Positions 41,795 to 51,161 of a stretch of 64,000 bases of DNA are shown in pieces. Origin of the DNA: Bradyrhizobium zhengyangense (GTDB lineage: Bacteria; Pseudomonadota; Alphaproteobacteria; Rhizobiales; Xanthobacteraceae); the NCBI RefSeq assembly GCF_022012435.1, contig NZ_JAKLUA010000008.1:186001-250000 (forward strand), in the 5' to 3' direction. The notes below the pieces were generated by a model. That model was not told the origin of the DNA. It did no database searches and saw only the letters and a list, made by a program, of their open reading frames with translations. How positions within the stretch are numbered: the stretch's first letter is position 1; each line of letters begins with the position of its first letter. A program made the position numbers and the translations under genes.

Positions 41795-43042
41795 TCAGAT
41801 CGCGTCCGGGAACTCGCCCATGGCCGCCTCGATCCGCGCCTTGCGGCGGCGGGCCCAGGACGCCAGCGAGAGCGCGACGAGGCCGAGCGCAACTGGCGGA
41901 AACACCACCATGTTCACCGCGGACCAGCCATAATTCGCGAGCAGCTGGCCCGAGGAGAACGAGCCGATCGCCATCATCCCGAACACCAGGAAATCGTTGA
42001 AGGCCTGCACCTTGTTGCGTTCCTGCGGCCGGTGTGTCTCCAGCACCAAGGCGGAGGCGCCGACGAAGGAGAAATTCCAGCCGACGCCGAGCACGATCAG
42101 CGTCGCCCAGAAATGCATCGCGGTGATGCCCGATAGCCCGATGCTGGCGGCGCCGGCTTCCAGCAGCAATCCGGCGGCGACGATCTTCGGCGCGCCGAAG
42201 CGGGCGATCAGCGCACCGGTGAAGAAGCTCGGACCGTACATAGCGACGATGTGCCATTGAATGCCGAAATTGGAATCGGACAGGCTGAGGCCGCACATCT
42301 TCATGGCCAGCGGCGCCGAGGTCATCACCAGATTCATCATGGGGTAGGCGATGACGCCGCAGAGTGCGGCCGCGATGAAGCGCGGCTGGCTCACGATGGT
42401 GAGCAGCGGCCGTCCGCCATGCAGATCGGCCGGCGCGGGCTTCGGCATATCGACGCCGGCAACGATGCCCATCGCGACAAGCGCGACCGCGGCCTGCACC
42501 AGGAAGCTGAAGGCGAACAGATAGGGCGACCACACGTCCATGGTCCATTGCACCAGCTGCGGACCGAGCACGCCGGCGAACACGCCGCCCGCCATCACCC
42601 ACGAGACAGCCTTGGGTCGATAAGCCGCGCTGGCGCCGTCGGCCGCGGCGAAGCGATAGGATTGCGCCACCGAGCCGTAGAGGCCGCCGAGAAAGGTCGC
42701 GAGACAAAACAGCGCGAACGAGCCGTGCAGGATCGCGAACGAGCCGGTGAGACCGGTGAGCGCGCCGAGGCCGGTGCCGGTGATGAAAGCCGCGCGGCGG
42801 CCGAAACGGCGCGAGATCGCGCCTGTCGGCAGCGTGCCGGCGGCGAGGCCCACGACGTACATCGACAGCGGCACGGTCGCGAGCGACATGTCGGGTGCAA
42901 GCGTGGCGCCGACGATCGAGCCGGTCGCGAAGATCACCGCCGAGTTGGCGCCGGTCAGGGCCTGCGCGGCGGCAAGGCGCACCACATTGGCACGCGCGCG
43001 GGCATCATCGGCGATCTCGTTGCTGGCAGTCACGTCAATCAT
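41795..43042 (-). CDS. MFS transporter
   Basis: This 415-residue protein has about 12 membrane helices and MFS landmarks 'GAISRRFGRRAAFITGTGLG' (loop 2-3 motif) and 'ALIARFGAPKIVAAGLLLEA' (the equivalent in the second half). The start is set at ATG 43042 (MIDVTASNEIADD), eight bases after GGGCGGA; ATG two codons upstream is too close to that site. It is divergent from the prolyl oligopeptidase gene. The substrate is unknown. Confidence 0.86.
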   Translation of the reverse strand: MIDVTASNEIADDARARANVVRLAAAQALTGANSAVIFATGSIVGATLAPDMSLATVPLSMYVVGLAAGTLPTGAISRRFGRRAAFITGTGLGALTGLTGSFAILHGSFALFCLATFLGGLYGSVAQSYRFAAADGASAAYRPKAVSWVMAGGVFAGVLGPQLVQWTMDVWSPYLFAFSFLVQAAVALVAMGIVAGVDMPKPAPADLHGGRPLLTIVSQPRFIAAALCGVIAYPMMNLVMTSAPLAMKMCGLSLSDSNFGIQWHIVAMYGPSFFTGALIARFGAPKIVAAGLLLEAGAASIGLSGITAMHFWATLIVLGVGWNFSFVGASALVLETHRPQERNKVQAFNDFLVFGMMAIGSFSSGQLLANYGWSAVNMVVFPPVALGLVALSLASWARRRKARIEAAMGEFPDAI

Positions 43043-43229
43043 CGGCATTTCCGCCCAGAGGGCCTTGTTGATTCCCGGCACTATGGAGGGGCCGAAGGGG
43101 CCGGGCAACCGGCGCAAACGGGCGCAGGCCATGCCTCTGACGCAATTGGGCCAATGATACCGGCCCACGCTCTTGACGGCTTGCGCTCGATCAAATCCTA
43201 TCCGCGGCGATGTCTTGGGAGTTTCGTAA

Positions 43230-45299
43230 ATGTCCGTCGACGACAGGCCCACGCTCAGCGCTCCCGATGACGATCCCTGGCTCTGGCTGGAGGAGATCGA
43301 CGGCGCCCGCGCGCTCGATTTCGTCGAGAAACAGAATCGCCTGACGTTGCAGGAATTCGGCGGCGCCGCGTTCGATCGCGACACCGCCATCCTCGCGGCG
43401 ATCTACGACCGATCGGACAACATCCCCTATGTCACCCGGCGCGACGGTTATCTCTACAATCTCTGGAAGGACGCCGCGAACCCGCGCGGCCTGTGGCGAC
43501 GCACCACGCTCGCGGAGTTTCGCAAGGCCGAACCGGCCTGGGAGATCATGCTCGATATCGATCAGCTCGCCGCGACCGATGGCGCGGACTGGCTTTTCGG
43601 TGGGGCATCCACGCGAGCCGGAAGCACGCGCGTCATCCTGAGCCTGTCGCGCGGCGGCAGCGATGCCGTCACCTTGCGCGAGTTCGATATCGCGACGAAG
43701 CAATTCATCGCCGATGGTTTCGTCCTGCCGGAAGCCAAGAGCAGCGTCGATTGGGCGGATGCCGACACGCTGCTGCTGTCGAGCGCGCTCGGCGAGGGCA
43801 TGGCGACAAATTCCGGCTACGCGAGAACGGTGCGGCTGTGGCGGCGCGGGACCAGCGTCGAGCAGGCCGCCGTGATCTTCGAGACGACCGCCGACCATAT
43901 GCGGGCCTACAGTTATGTCGACGACACCGCGGCAACACAGCGCGTCTGGTTCATCGACCAGTCGGACTTCTTCAATTTCAGCACCTCGCTCGGCACCGCA
44001 TCCGGTGCAACCACGAAGCTCGAGCTGCCCAGCAACATCTGGATGCAGGTTCATGGCGACTGGCTCTCGGTCAAGCCACGCCAGACCTGGTCTGTCGCGG
44101 GACACACTTACGCGGCCGATGCGATGCTCGGCATGTCGCTGTCCGCATTCCTGGCAGGACGTCGCGATTTCACGGTGTTGTTCGAGCCCGGGCCGCGGCG
44201 AGCGTTGCAGGGCTTCTTCTGGACCGGCGGCAAGCTCGTGCTTTCGATCCTCGACGAACTGCGGCCAATCTTCGAGATATGCACGCCATCGCCATCAAAC
44301 TGGAGCAAACAGCGGCTGCAGGGGTTGCCCGATATTGGCGTCGTCGATGTCTGGAGCCTCGACCGCCACGAATCCCAAAGCAATGGCGACCTGCTCGCCA
44401 ATGTGCAGGACCCGCTGACGCCGCCGTCATTGATGCTGATCGAGCGCGGCGTCGAAAGCCCTGTCGTGCTGAAGCAGGCGCCGAAGATCTTCAACGCCGA
44501 AGGCCTCGTGGTGACGCAGCACGAGGCGATCTCTGTCGACGGCGAGCGCATTCCCTATGTGCAGACTGGCCCCGCCGGCGGGTCAGGCGATGCGCCGGTC
44601 TATATGAGCGCCTATGGTGGCTTCGGTCTCGCGGTGAAGCCGGAATACAATTCGTCGCTCGGCAAGCTCTGGCTGGAGCGCGGCGGCACCACGGTGCAGG
44701 CAAATTTGCGCGGCGGCGGCGAGTTCGGCACGCGCTGGCACGATGCCGGCCGTTATGCCGGCAAGAAGCTGTCGCATGACGATTTCGCCGCCGTTGCCGC
44801 CGACCTGGTCCGCCGCGGCGTGACCACGCCGAAGCGCATCGCCGCGCAGGGCGGATCGAACGGCGGCATCCTCATCACCAACATGCTGGTGCGCTACCCC
44901 GAGCGCTTCGGTGCGCTGTTCTGCACCATCCCGCTGATCGACATGCGCCGCTACACCAAGCTGCTCGCGGGCGCGAGTTGGATCGCCGAATATGGCGACC
45001 CCGACAAGGCGGAGGAGTGGGAGTGGCTGAAGACCTACTCGGCCTACCACAACGCACAGCCGGGTCAGCCCTATCCGCCGATCCTGATTGCGACGACGCG
45101 GCGCGACGACCGCGTCCATCCCGGCCACGCGCGCAAAATGGCGGCAAAGCTCCAGGCGATGGGCTATGAGGCCTGGTTCTATGAGCCGGCCGCCGGCGGC
45201 CACGGCTACGGCAAAGATAACAAGGAGCGCGCAGGCTTCCAGGTGCTGGGATTTCAGTTCCTGAAGCAGAAGATCGGCTGGGTAGATGGCGAGGCCTGA
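43230..45299 (+). CDS. Prolyl oligopeptidase family serine peptidase (S9A)
   Basis: This 689-residue protein has the S9A layout: an N-terminal beta-propeller (about 60-400; start 'DDPWLWLEEIDGARALDFVE') and a C-terminal alpha/beta-hydrolase domain. The latter has nucleophile Ser in 'AAQGGSNGGILITNM', Asp in 'TTRRDDRVHPGHARKM' and His in 'PAAGGHGYGKDN'. Family members cleave short peptides after Pro or basic residues, usually in the cytoplasm, and no signal peptide is present. It is alone in its transcription unit. Confidence 0.9.
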   Translation: MSVDDRPTLSAPDDDPWLWLEEIDGARALDFVEKQNRLTLQEFGGAAFDRDTAILAAIYDRSDNIPYVTRRDGYLYNLWKDAANPRGLWRRTTLAEFRKAEPAWEIMLDIDQLAATDGADWLFGGASTRAGSTRVILSLSRGGSDAVTLREFDIATKQFIADGFVLPEAKSSVDWADADTLLLSSALGEGMATNSGYARTVRLWRRGTSVEQAAVIFETTADHMRAYSYVDDTAATQRVWFIDQSDFFNFSTSLGTASGATTKLELPSNIWMQVHGDWLSVKPRQTWSVAGHTYAADAMLGMSLSAFLAGRRDFTVLFEPGPRRALQGFFWTGGKLVLSILDELRPIFEICTPSPSNWSKQRLQGLPDIGVVDVWSLDRHESQSNGDLLANVQDPLTPPSLMLIERGVESPVVLKQAPKIFNAEGLVVTQHEAISVDGERIPYVQTGPAGGSGDAPVYMSAYGGFGLAVKPEYNSSLGKLWLERGGTTVQANLRGGGEFGTRWHDAGRYAGKKLSHDDFAAVAADLVRRGVTTPKRIAAQGGSNGGILITNMLVRYPERFGALFCTIPLIDMRRYTKLLAGASWIAEYGDPDKAEEWEWLKTYSAYHNAQPGQPYPPILIATTRRDDRVHPGHARKMAAKLQAMGYEAWFYEPAAGGHGYGKDNKERAGFQVLGFQFLKQKIGWVDGEA

Positions 45300-45311
45300 C
45301 GGCCTCGCGCT

Positions 45312-45986
45312 TTACCCGTGCGCAAACACCAGCGTCAGATTGTTCGCGGGCATCTCGATCGTGTCGATCAGACGAAGGCCCGCACTGCGCGCGAGGGTCT
45401 CGACATCGCCGATATCGCGGACGCCCCATTCGGGATTGCCTTCGCGGAGCGACGTGTCGAACACCGCGTTGCTCAGCGCGGTGTGCTTGCCGTCGCGCTT
45501 GAACGGGCCGTAGAGAAACAGCTCACCGTCGGCGCGCAGATAACGACTGGCGCCCGTGAACAGGCCCTCGGCCACGGTCCAGGGCGCAATGTGAATGACA
45601 TTGGCGCAGAACACGGCCGCGAGATCCTTCGGCCCCTGCCCGCTCTTCATCTCCGGACACCAGCCGGAATCAGACAGATCGATTCGCAACGGGCTGCGGA
45701 TGTTTGTCAGGCCCGAATGCACGCGCCAGGCCTCGATGCTCTTCACATGGCGCTGGTTGAGGTCGCTCGGCCACCAGACGAGATCAGGCGCGTGGCGGGC
45801 AAAATAAACCACGTGCTGGCCGGTTCCACTGCCGACCTCGACGACGTCGCCGGACCGGCCAGCGAGGTGCTTTTCGAGCGCTGCCCAGAGCGGCTCGTGA
45901 TTGCGATGGAAGGCCGGTGCATCGAGACGGCCGTCAGACTCGACCCGCCCGCCATCCCTGCCAAATTCAACGACATATTCAGCCAA
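45312..45986 (-). CDS. DUF938-family class I SAM-dependent methyltransferase-like protein
   Basis: This 224-residue protein has a SAM-binding motif VVEVGSGTGQHVVYFA near residue 50 and DUF938 family segments 'WWPSDLNQRHVKSIEAWR', 'CANVIHIAPWTVAEGLF' and 'LFLYGPFKRDGKHTALSN'. The reaction is unknown. The likely start is TTG at 45986, six bases after GGGGA; no in-frame ATG fits. It is convergent with the prolyl oligopeptidase and divergent from the sox cluster. Confidence 0.82.
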   Translation of the reverse strand: MAEYVVEFGRDGGRVESDGRLDAPAFHRNHEPLWAALEKHLAGRSGDVVEVGSGTGQHVVYFARHAPDLVWWPSDLNQRHVKSIEAWRVHSGLTNIRSPLRIDLSDSGWCPEMKSGQGPKDLAAVFCANVIHIAPWTVAEGLFTGASRYLRADGELFLYGPFKRDGKHTALSNAVFDTSLREGNPEWGVRDIGDVETLARSAGLRLIDTIEMPANNLTLVFAHG

Positions 45987-46211
45987 TTCATGTCCCCGGA
46001 AAATGAGAAATCAGTCGAAAACGCACCGACGGCAAAACGCCCCCAAAACAGCACCGGACAATGCCGGCTTGATGAACGAACTATCCCTTCAGTTGCAATG
46101 CGGAAGATATTAACGCCATTTTGCGGCCTGCATAGTCTTGATTGTCAGGGCATGTCCTTTGTGCTTTTGAACACTATCTTTTGCAGACATCATAAGCCTC
46201 GGAACGTTGCT

Positions 46212-46568
46212 TTGACCGCCTTTCCCCGCAAGCCCGCCCTGCTCCTCGCGCTGGTCGCCCTCACGGGCCTCGCCGCGCCCCCGGCGTGGGCGCAGTCCGC
46301 GATTGCCGAGGGCCAAAAGCTCGCCTTCGACCGCGGCAAGGGCAATTGCCTGACCTGCCACGTTATCAAGGGCGGCGATCTGCCCGGCACGATCGGTCCC
46401 GAGCTTAGGGATCTCAAGGCAAAATACCCTGATCGCAACGAGCTGGCCGCGATCCTGTTCGACGAGACCAAACGTAATCCGCAGACCATGATGCCGCCAT
46501 TCGGCCGCAACCGCATACTGACGGAGCGGGAGATCAACGCGATCGTTGATTTCCTGCAGACGCTGTAA
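46212..46568 (+). CDS. soxX: Sulfur-oxidation c-type cytochrome SoxX
   Basis: This protein is 118 residues when started at TTG 46212, which gives a clean signal peptide (RKPALLLALVALTGLAAPP..AQ). It has heme motif C46-LT-C49-H50 (GNCLTCHVIKGG) and axial ligand Met in 'NPQTMMPPFGRN'. SoxX pairs with SoxA to load thiosulfate onto the SoxY cysteine in the periplasm. An ATG 60 bases upstream is possible but would put a polar segment before the signal. It is the first gene of soxXYZA-K-B. Confidence 0.88.
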   Translation: MTAFPRKPALLLALVALTGLAAPPAWAQSAIAEGQKLAFDRGKGNCLTCHVIKGGDLPGTIGPELRDLKAKYPDRNELAAILFDETKRNPQTMMPPFGRNRILTEREINAIVDFLQTL

Positions 46569-46590
46569 TGGCGGGCCCAGGAGACCTTCG

Positions 46591-47076
46591 ATGACCACGA
46601 CCACTGGAACTCATCCGACGCGGCGCCTGATCCTGCAGGGCGCGGCCTCGGTCGCGCTGATCGGCCTCGGCAATCTGCCGTTCGTGCCGGCGCGTGCCGC
46701 GGCCAACGACAAATATCCGGAAGAGGCGTTCAAGCTGAAGAACGAAGCGGATGCGATCAAGGCGCTCTATGGCAGGACCGCCGAACCGTCGGACAAGATC
46801 AAGCTCGACGCGCCCGAGATCGCCGAGAACGGCGGCGTGGTGCCGATGTCGGTGACGACGACGCTCGACAAGGTGACCTCGATCTCGTTCTTCGTCGCCG
46901 AGAATCCGAACGCGCTGGCGGCAAGCTACAAGCTTCCCGAGGGAACGATCCCCGCTGTCGCCAACCGCCTGAAGATGGCGAAGACCAGCAATGTGACCGC
47001 GATCGTGGAAGCCGACGGCAAGCTCTACAGCGCGACCAAGGAAGTAAAGGTCACTGTCGGCGGCTGCGGCGGCTAA
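46591..47076 (+). CDS. soxY: Thiosulfate carrier protein SoxY
   Basis: This 161-residue protein has a twin-arginine signal ('HPTRRLILQGAASVALIGL') and ends in the SoxY swinging arm VTVGGCGG, whose Cys carries the sulfur intermediate. The core 'KLDAPEIAENGGVVPMSV' is typical. It forms a heterodimer with SoxZ, encoded 12 bases downstream. ATG at 46591 follows CCAGGAGA. Confidence 0.95.
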   Translation: MTTTTGTHPTRRLILQGAASVALIGLGNLPFVPARAAANDKYPEEAFKLKNEADAIKALYGRTAEPSDKIKLDAPEIAENGGVVPMSVTTTLDKVTSISFFVAENPNALAASYKLPEGTIPAVANRLKMAKTSNVTAIVEADGKLYSATKEVKVTVGGCGG

Positions 47077-47088
47077 AGGAGATCGGAG

Positions 47089-47400
47089 ATGGCATCCAGC
47101 ATTCGCGTCCGCGCAACATCCAATGGCGATATCACCGAGGTGCAGACGTTGATCCAGCACCCCATGGACACCGGCCTCGTCAAGGACCCCAAGGGGGAAT
47201 TGATCCCGGCGCACTACATCCAGGAAGTGAAGTTCGCATGTAACGGCAAGGACGTCTTCGTCGCCAATTGGGGCACCGCGATTTCCAAGGATCCCTACAT
47301 CAAGTTCAGCTTCAGGGGCGCCAAGAAGGGCGACGACCTCGCGATCTCCTGGACCGACAACAAGGGCGGTTCCGACCAGACCACCGCGAAGATCGCGTGA
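47089..47400 (+). CDS. soxZ: Sulfur-oxidation carrier partner SoxZ
   Basis: This 103-residue protein has SoxZ landmarks: 'RVRATSNGDITEVQTLIQHP', 'IPAHYIQEVKFACNGKDVF' and 'GDDLAISWTDNKGGSDQT'. It has no signal of its own and is exported by hitchhiking with Tat-targeted SoxY. GGAG site upstream; its stop shares one base with the soxA start. Confidence 0.95.
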   Translation: MASSIRVRATSNGDITEVQTLIQHPMDTGLVKDPKGELIPAHYIQEVKFACNGKDVFVANWGTAISKDPYIKFSFRGAKKGDDLAISWTDNKGGSDQTTAKIA

Positions 47401-48263
47401 TGAAGCCCGGCTTCGCCCTCCTGCTCTCCTCGTTGAGCGCCGCGCTTGTCGCGTTCGCGCTCACCGCTCCCTCAGTTGTTGCGGCCGACAAGGTCGATCC
47501 CGTCGCTGACGCCAAGGCTTTCCAAAACTTCTACTTCCAGAAGTTTCCCAACGTGAAGCACGAGGATTTCGTCAACGGTCCTTATTCCCTGAACGAGGGC
47601 ATGAAGCGGCAATGGCTGGAGAAGGAAGAATTCCCGCCTTACGAGTTCGCGCTCGACGCCGGCAAGGAGATGTTTGCGACGCCGTTCAAGAACGGCAAGA
47701 CCTATGCCGACTGCTTCCCGAACGGCGGCCTCGGCATTCGCCAGAACTATCCTTATTTCGACACCAAGGAGGGCAAGGTCGTCACGCTGGAGCTCGCGCT
47801 CAACCGCTGCCGCGAGGCCAATGGCGAACAGCCCTACTCCTACGTCAAGGACGAGATGGCCTCGCTGACGGCGTACATGGCCTTCACCTCGCGCGGCAAG
47901 CCGATGGACATCAAGATTCCCGATGATCCTCGCGCGTTGGAGGCGTTCGAAAGCGGCAAGCGCTATTTCTACACCCGCCGCGGTCAGCTGAACTTCTCCT
48001 GCGCCAGTTGCCATGTGCAGAGCCCGGGCGAGCGCATCCGCGCCGAGGTGCTGGCGCCGGCGCTCGGCATCCTCAATGCGATGCCCATCTACCGCTCCGA
48101 GTGGAGCGGCATGGGCACGATCAGCCGCCGCTTCATGACCTGCAACAGCCAGACCCGCGCGGTCCCGCTGGAGCCGCAGTCGGATGAATATCGCGACGTC
48201 GAATACTTCCTGTCCTACGTCGCCAACGGCCTGCCGATTTCGGGCCCGGGGGCACGACCATGA
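47400..48263 (+). CDS. soxA: Sulfur-oxidation cytochrome SoxA (monoheme type)
   Basis: This 287-residue protein has a signal peptide (about 1-29), one heme motif C201-AS-C204-H205, and the catalytic/axial Cys C248 in 'RRFMTCNSQTRAVPLEP'. In the N-terminal cytochrome domain the second heme motif is lost, and C105 (ADCFPNGGLGIRQ) and C137 remain as a probable disulfide, which is the monoheme SoxA type. With SoxX it forms the SoxXA enzyme joining thiosulfate to SoxY. Its start overlaps the soxZ stop and its end overlaps the next gene by four bases. Confidence 0.94.
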   Translation: MKPGFALLLSSLSAALVAFALTAPSVVAADKVDPVADAKAFQNFYFQKFPNVKHEDFVNGPYSLNEGMKRQWLEKEEFPPYEFALDAGKEMFATPFKNGKTYADCFPNGGLGIRQNYPYFDTKEGKVVTLELALNRCREANGEQPYSYVKDEMASLTAYMAFTSRGKPMDIKIPDDPRALEAFESGKRYFYTRRGQLNFSCASCHVQSPGERIRAEVLAPALGILNAMPIYRSEWSGMGTISRRFMTCNSQTRAVPLEPQSDEYRDVEYFLSYVANGLPISGPGARP

Positions 48264-48577
48264 GCGCGGCCATGAAGCGGACACTTACCTTGACCATGTT
48301 GCTTGCATTGAGCCTCGCGCCATCGGCGCGCGCGTCAAATGAAGCAGAGTACAAGGCGGCCTACGCCGCCGCGGAGGCTGCGTCCAAGGAGGCGGCCGGC
48401 ATGCGCAACCAGTGGACCACGACCGTCTCGACGCTGGCGACCGCCAAAAAGGCGGGCGACGGCGGCGATTACGATGGCGCCGTGGCTGCAGCCAAAGAGG
48501 CCGAAGCGCTGGCGAAGGCTTCGGTCTTCCAGGCGACCTCTGAAAAAGAGGCCTGGAAGGCGATGGAAATCCGCTAA
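48260..48577 (+). CDS. soxK: SoxK-like SoxXA-binding protein
   Basis: This 105-residue exported protein has a signal peptide ('KRTLTLTMLLALSLAPSARA') and an Ala/Lys/Glu-rich helical body (about 30-100: 'EYKAAYAAAEAASKEAA', 'AVAAAKEAEALAKASVFQAT') with no cysteines or heme motif. Size, composition and position between soxA and soxB match SoxK/SoxXA-binding proteins, which stabilise and activate SoxXA. It starts in a four-base overlap with soxA. The assignment rests mainly on context and general features, since the sequence is low in complexity. Confidence 0.78.
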   Translation: MSAAMKRTLTLTMLLALSLAPSARASNEAEYKAAYAAAEAASKEAAGMRNQWTTTVSTLATAKKAGDGGDYDGAVAAAKEAEALAKASVFQATSEKEAWKAMEIR

Positions 48578-48597
48578 GCTAGATCCCAGCTATTGTT

Positions 48598-48649
48598 TGA
48601 GCATGATCTTGTCGGAAAACGGCTACACACTTTTCCTGATCATACTCGC
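48598..48649. repeat. GCATGATC..CGGAAAAC..TTTTCC..GATCAT repeat within the sox cluster
   Basis: A copy of the element at 41746-41794 lies in the 105-bp gap between soxK and soxB, the only long gap in the sox cluster. It can fold into a long hairpin in the mRNA and may set the ratio of upstream Sox proteins to SoxB. Confidence 0.7.
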
Positions 48650-48682
48650 AGAACTGCCGATAACCGGCGCGGAGAATGTGTG

Positions 48683-50428
48683 ATGGCGATCCGCCGCCGC
48701 GATTTCCTGAGGGGCTCAGCCGTTGCTGCCGCGTCTGTCGTGCTGCCGCGGCTTGCGCGTGGTGCCGAGGCCGCCAGCATTTACGACATCGAGCGCTTCG
48801 GCAATGCGCGGATCCTGCACACCACCGACACGCATGCGCAGCTCAATCCAGTCTATTTCCGCGAGCCCAGTATCAACATCGGTATTGGCGAGATGGCGGG
48901 GCGACCGCCGCACCTGGTCGCCCGCGCGTTCCTGGAGCACTTTGGGATCCGGCCCGACAGCGCGGATGCCTATGCCTTCACCTCAGTCGAGTTCGAGAAA
49001 TCCGCCGGCCGGTTCGGCAAGCTCGGCGGCTTCGCTCATTTGAAGACACTGATCGACCGCTTGCGTAACGATGTCGGCGAGAAGCGCGCCATGCTGGTGG
49101 ACGGCGGTGATCTCTGGCAGGGCACGGGCCTTGCCAACGTCATGCACGGCCGCGACATGGTCGAGGTTGCCAATCTGCTGGGCATCGAGGCGATGACCGG
49201 GCATTGGGAGTTCACCTATGGCGAGCAAGCGCTGCGCGACAATCTCGAGCACTTCAAGGGCGAGTTTCTGGCGCAGAATGTCTTCCTGACCGAGGAGGCC
49301 GCGTTCAACGACGCCCCGGCCTTCGACAAGGCCAGCGGGCGCGTGTTCAAGCCGTCAATCATCAAGGAGCTCAGTGGCCATCGCGTTGCGATCATCGGCC
49401 AGGCTTTTCCTTACGTGCCGATCGCGCATCCCAAGCGCTTTACGCCGGACTGGACCTTTGGCATCCGCGAGGAAGAGCTGCAGACGCATGTCGATGCCTT
49501 GCGCGGCACCGATAAGGTCGATGCAATCATTCTGCTCTCGCATAACGGCATGGATGTCGACCTCAAGCTCGCAAGCCGTGTCACCGGCATCGACGTCATT
49601 CTCGGCGGACACACCCACGATGCCGTGCCGCAGCCGATCGCGGTGAAGAATCCCGGTGGCACCACACTCGTCACCAATGCCGGCTCCAACGGGAAATTTC
49701 TTGCCGTGCTCGATCTCGCGCTCGACAAGGGCAAGGTAAGCGACGTCAGATATCATCTGCTGCCGGTTTATTCCGAGCTCTTGAAGCCCGATCCTGCCAT
49801 GGCCGAGCTGATCGGAAAGCTGCGCGCGCCATACGTCACCGACTGGTCGGAGAAGATCGCAACGCCGGACCGGCTGCTCTATCGCCGTGACAATTTCGCC
49901 GGCCCCGTCGACGAGTTGATCTGTACCGCGCTGCGCAACGAGCTCGATGCCGAGATCGCGCTATCGCCCGGCTTCCGCTGGGGCGTCACCGCGTTATCAG
50001 GCCAGCCGATCACGATGGAAGACGTGCTCGCGGAGACCGCGATCACCTATCCCGAAACCTATGTGCAGGAGATGACGGGCGCGGAGATCAAGGACGTACT
50101 GGAAGACATCTGCGACAATCTCTTCAACGCCGATCCCTATCATCAGCAGGGCGGCGACATGGTGCGCGCCGGCGGGCTGAGCTATGCCTGCAGCCCGGCC
50201 AGCGCGATCGGCAGCCGCATCTCCGATCTGAAGCTCGACAATGGCAGGGCGATCAGCGCCAGCCATCGCTACAAGGTCGCAGGCTGGGCCTCGGTCAACG
50301 GCCAGCAGGGCGCGGCGGTGTGGGACGTCGTCGCAAAACATCTGCGCTCGGGCCGGATGTTTCAGGAGCGGCTGGGCAGCGGCGTCACGCTGAAAGGCGT
50401 CGACGGCAATCCGGGCATCGCGGGATAG
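48683..50428 (+). CDS. soxB: Thiosulfohydrolase SoxB
   Basis: This 581-residue protein has a Tat signal (AIRRRDFLRGSAVAAASVVL) and the dimanganese 5'-nucleotidase-like fold: 'ILHTTDTHAQLNPVYFREPS', 'LVDGGDLWQGTGLAN', 'MTGHWEFTYG' (the SoxB form of GNHEFD) and 'ILGGHTHDAVPQP'. SoxB hydrolyses the sulfonate from the SoxY cysteine S-thiosulfonate as sulfate. Length is normal. ATG at 48683 with GGAG upstream. The DsrE-family gene follows after five bases. Confidence 0.95.
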   Translation: MAIRRRDFLRGSAVAAASVVLPRLARGAEAASIYDIERFGNARILHTTDTHAQLNPVYFREPSINIGIGEMAGRPPHLVARAFLEHFGIRPDSADAYAFTSVEFEKSAGRFGKLGGFAHLKTLIDRLRNDVGEKRAMLVDGGDLWQGTGLANVMHGRDMVEVANLLGIEAMTGHWEFTYGEQALRDNLEHFKGEFLAQNVFLTEEAAFNDAPAFDKASGRVFKPSIIKELSGHRVAIIGQAFPYVPIAHPKRFTPDWTFGIREEELQTHVDALRGTDKVDAIILLSHNGMDVDLKLASRVTGIDVILGGHTHDAVPQPIAVKNPGGTTLVTNAGSNGKFLAVLDLALDKGKVSDVRYHLLPVYSELLKPDPAMAELIGKLRAPYVTDWSEKIATPDRLLYRRDNFAGPVDELICTALRNELDAEIALSPGFRWGVTALSGQPITMEDVLAETAITYPETYVQEMTGAEIKDVLEDICDNLFNADPYHQQGGDMVRAGGLSYACSPASAIGSRISDLKLDNGRAISASHRYKVAGWASVNGQQGAAVWDVVAKHLRSGRMFQERLGSGVTLKGVDGNPGIAG

Positions 50429-50433
50429 CGACG

Positions 50434-50889
50434 ATGCGGTCGCAAATTTTCCGCACGATCATGCTGGCGCTGCTCGCCTGGGCCGCGGTGCCAGCAACGT
50501 TTGCACAACAGGTGCCGTTGCAGGACAAGCCGTTCGCCGAGCACAAGATCGTGCTGCAACTCTCGGATAGCGACGCGAAGAAGCAGGCGCTGGTGCTGAG
50601 CGTCGCCAACAATCTGCTGAAGGCCTACGATCCCGACAAGATTGCGGTCGAGGTCGTCACCTTCGGTCCCGGCATCGATCTGTTGCTATCAGGCAGCGAG
50701 CGCCGCAAGCAGGTGGAGAGCCTGATCGCGCAAGGCGTGCGCTTCGACATCTGCCTCAACACCGTCGACACGATCGAGCGGGAAACCGGCAGGCGGCCGG
50801 AGTTCATTCCCGCCGCGACGCCGGTGCAGGTGGGCGTGGGGCAGATCCTGTTTCTGACGGAGAATGGGTACACGCTGGTGCGGCCGTAG
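50434..50889 (+). CDS. Secreted DsrE-family protein linked to sox
   Basis: This 151-residue protein has a signal peptide (RTIMLALLAWAAVPATFAQQ) and a DsrE-like fold ('HKIVLQLSDSDAKKQALVLS', 'VEVVTFGPGIDLLLSGSERR', 'QGVRFDICLNTVDTIERETG'). DsrE/TusD relatives carry sulfur on a Cys; one Cys is present here (FDICLNT), in the position used by family members. It is exported, unlike classical DsrE. It starts five bases after soxB, so it is part of the sox operon and may handle sulfur in the periplasm. Confidence 0.83.
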   Translation: MRSQIFRTIMLALLAWAAVPATFAQQVPLQDKPFAEHKIVLQLSDSDAKKQALVLSVANNLLKAYDPDKIAVEVVTFGPGIDLLLSGSERRKQVESLIAQGVRFDICLNTVDTIERETGRRPEFIPAATPVQVGVGQILFLTENGYTLVRP

Positions 50890-51161
50890 GGACGTCCCAA
50901 GTTTGGGCACTCCGCGGCGCCTCACTCAGCGTCATTCCCCGCGTAGGCGGGAGAATCTAGTACGCCGCGGCCTCTCCGTACCCCTCATCGCCTCTGGAAT
51001 ACGGGATCGCCCGCCTTCGCGGGCGATGACAGCAGAGGGTGGGGCGGCCATCGCGTCGCAATAAAAATCTTCTAAATTTTCTTATTTCAACAGCACATTA
51101 CTTCTCCTTCCACCCTCCGGCGTAGTAGAATCCTCGAAATCACTCCACGCCGGGTCCTGCC
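50890..51161. other. Intergenic region with GCCCGCCTTCGCGGGC palindrome
   Basis: These 272 bases contain an inverted repeat at about 51006-51029 (GATCGCCCGCC-TTC-GCGGGCGATGAC type) and an AT-rich promoter-like stretch at 51061-51095 upstream of the persulfide dioxygenase gene. No gene is seen. Confidence 0.55.
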
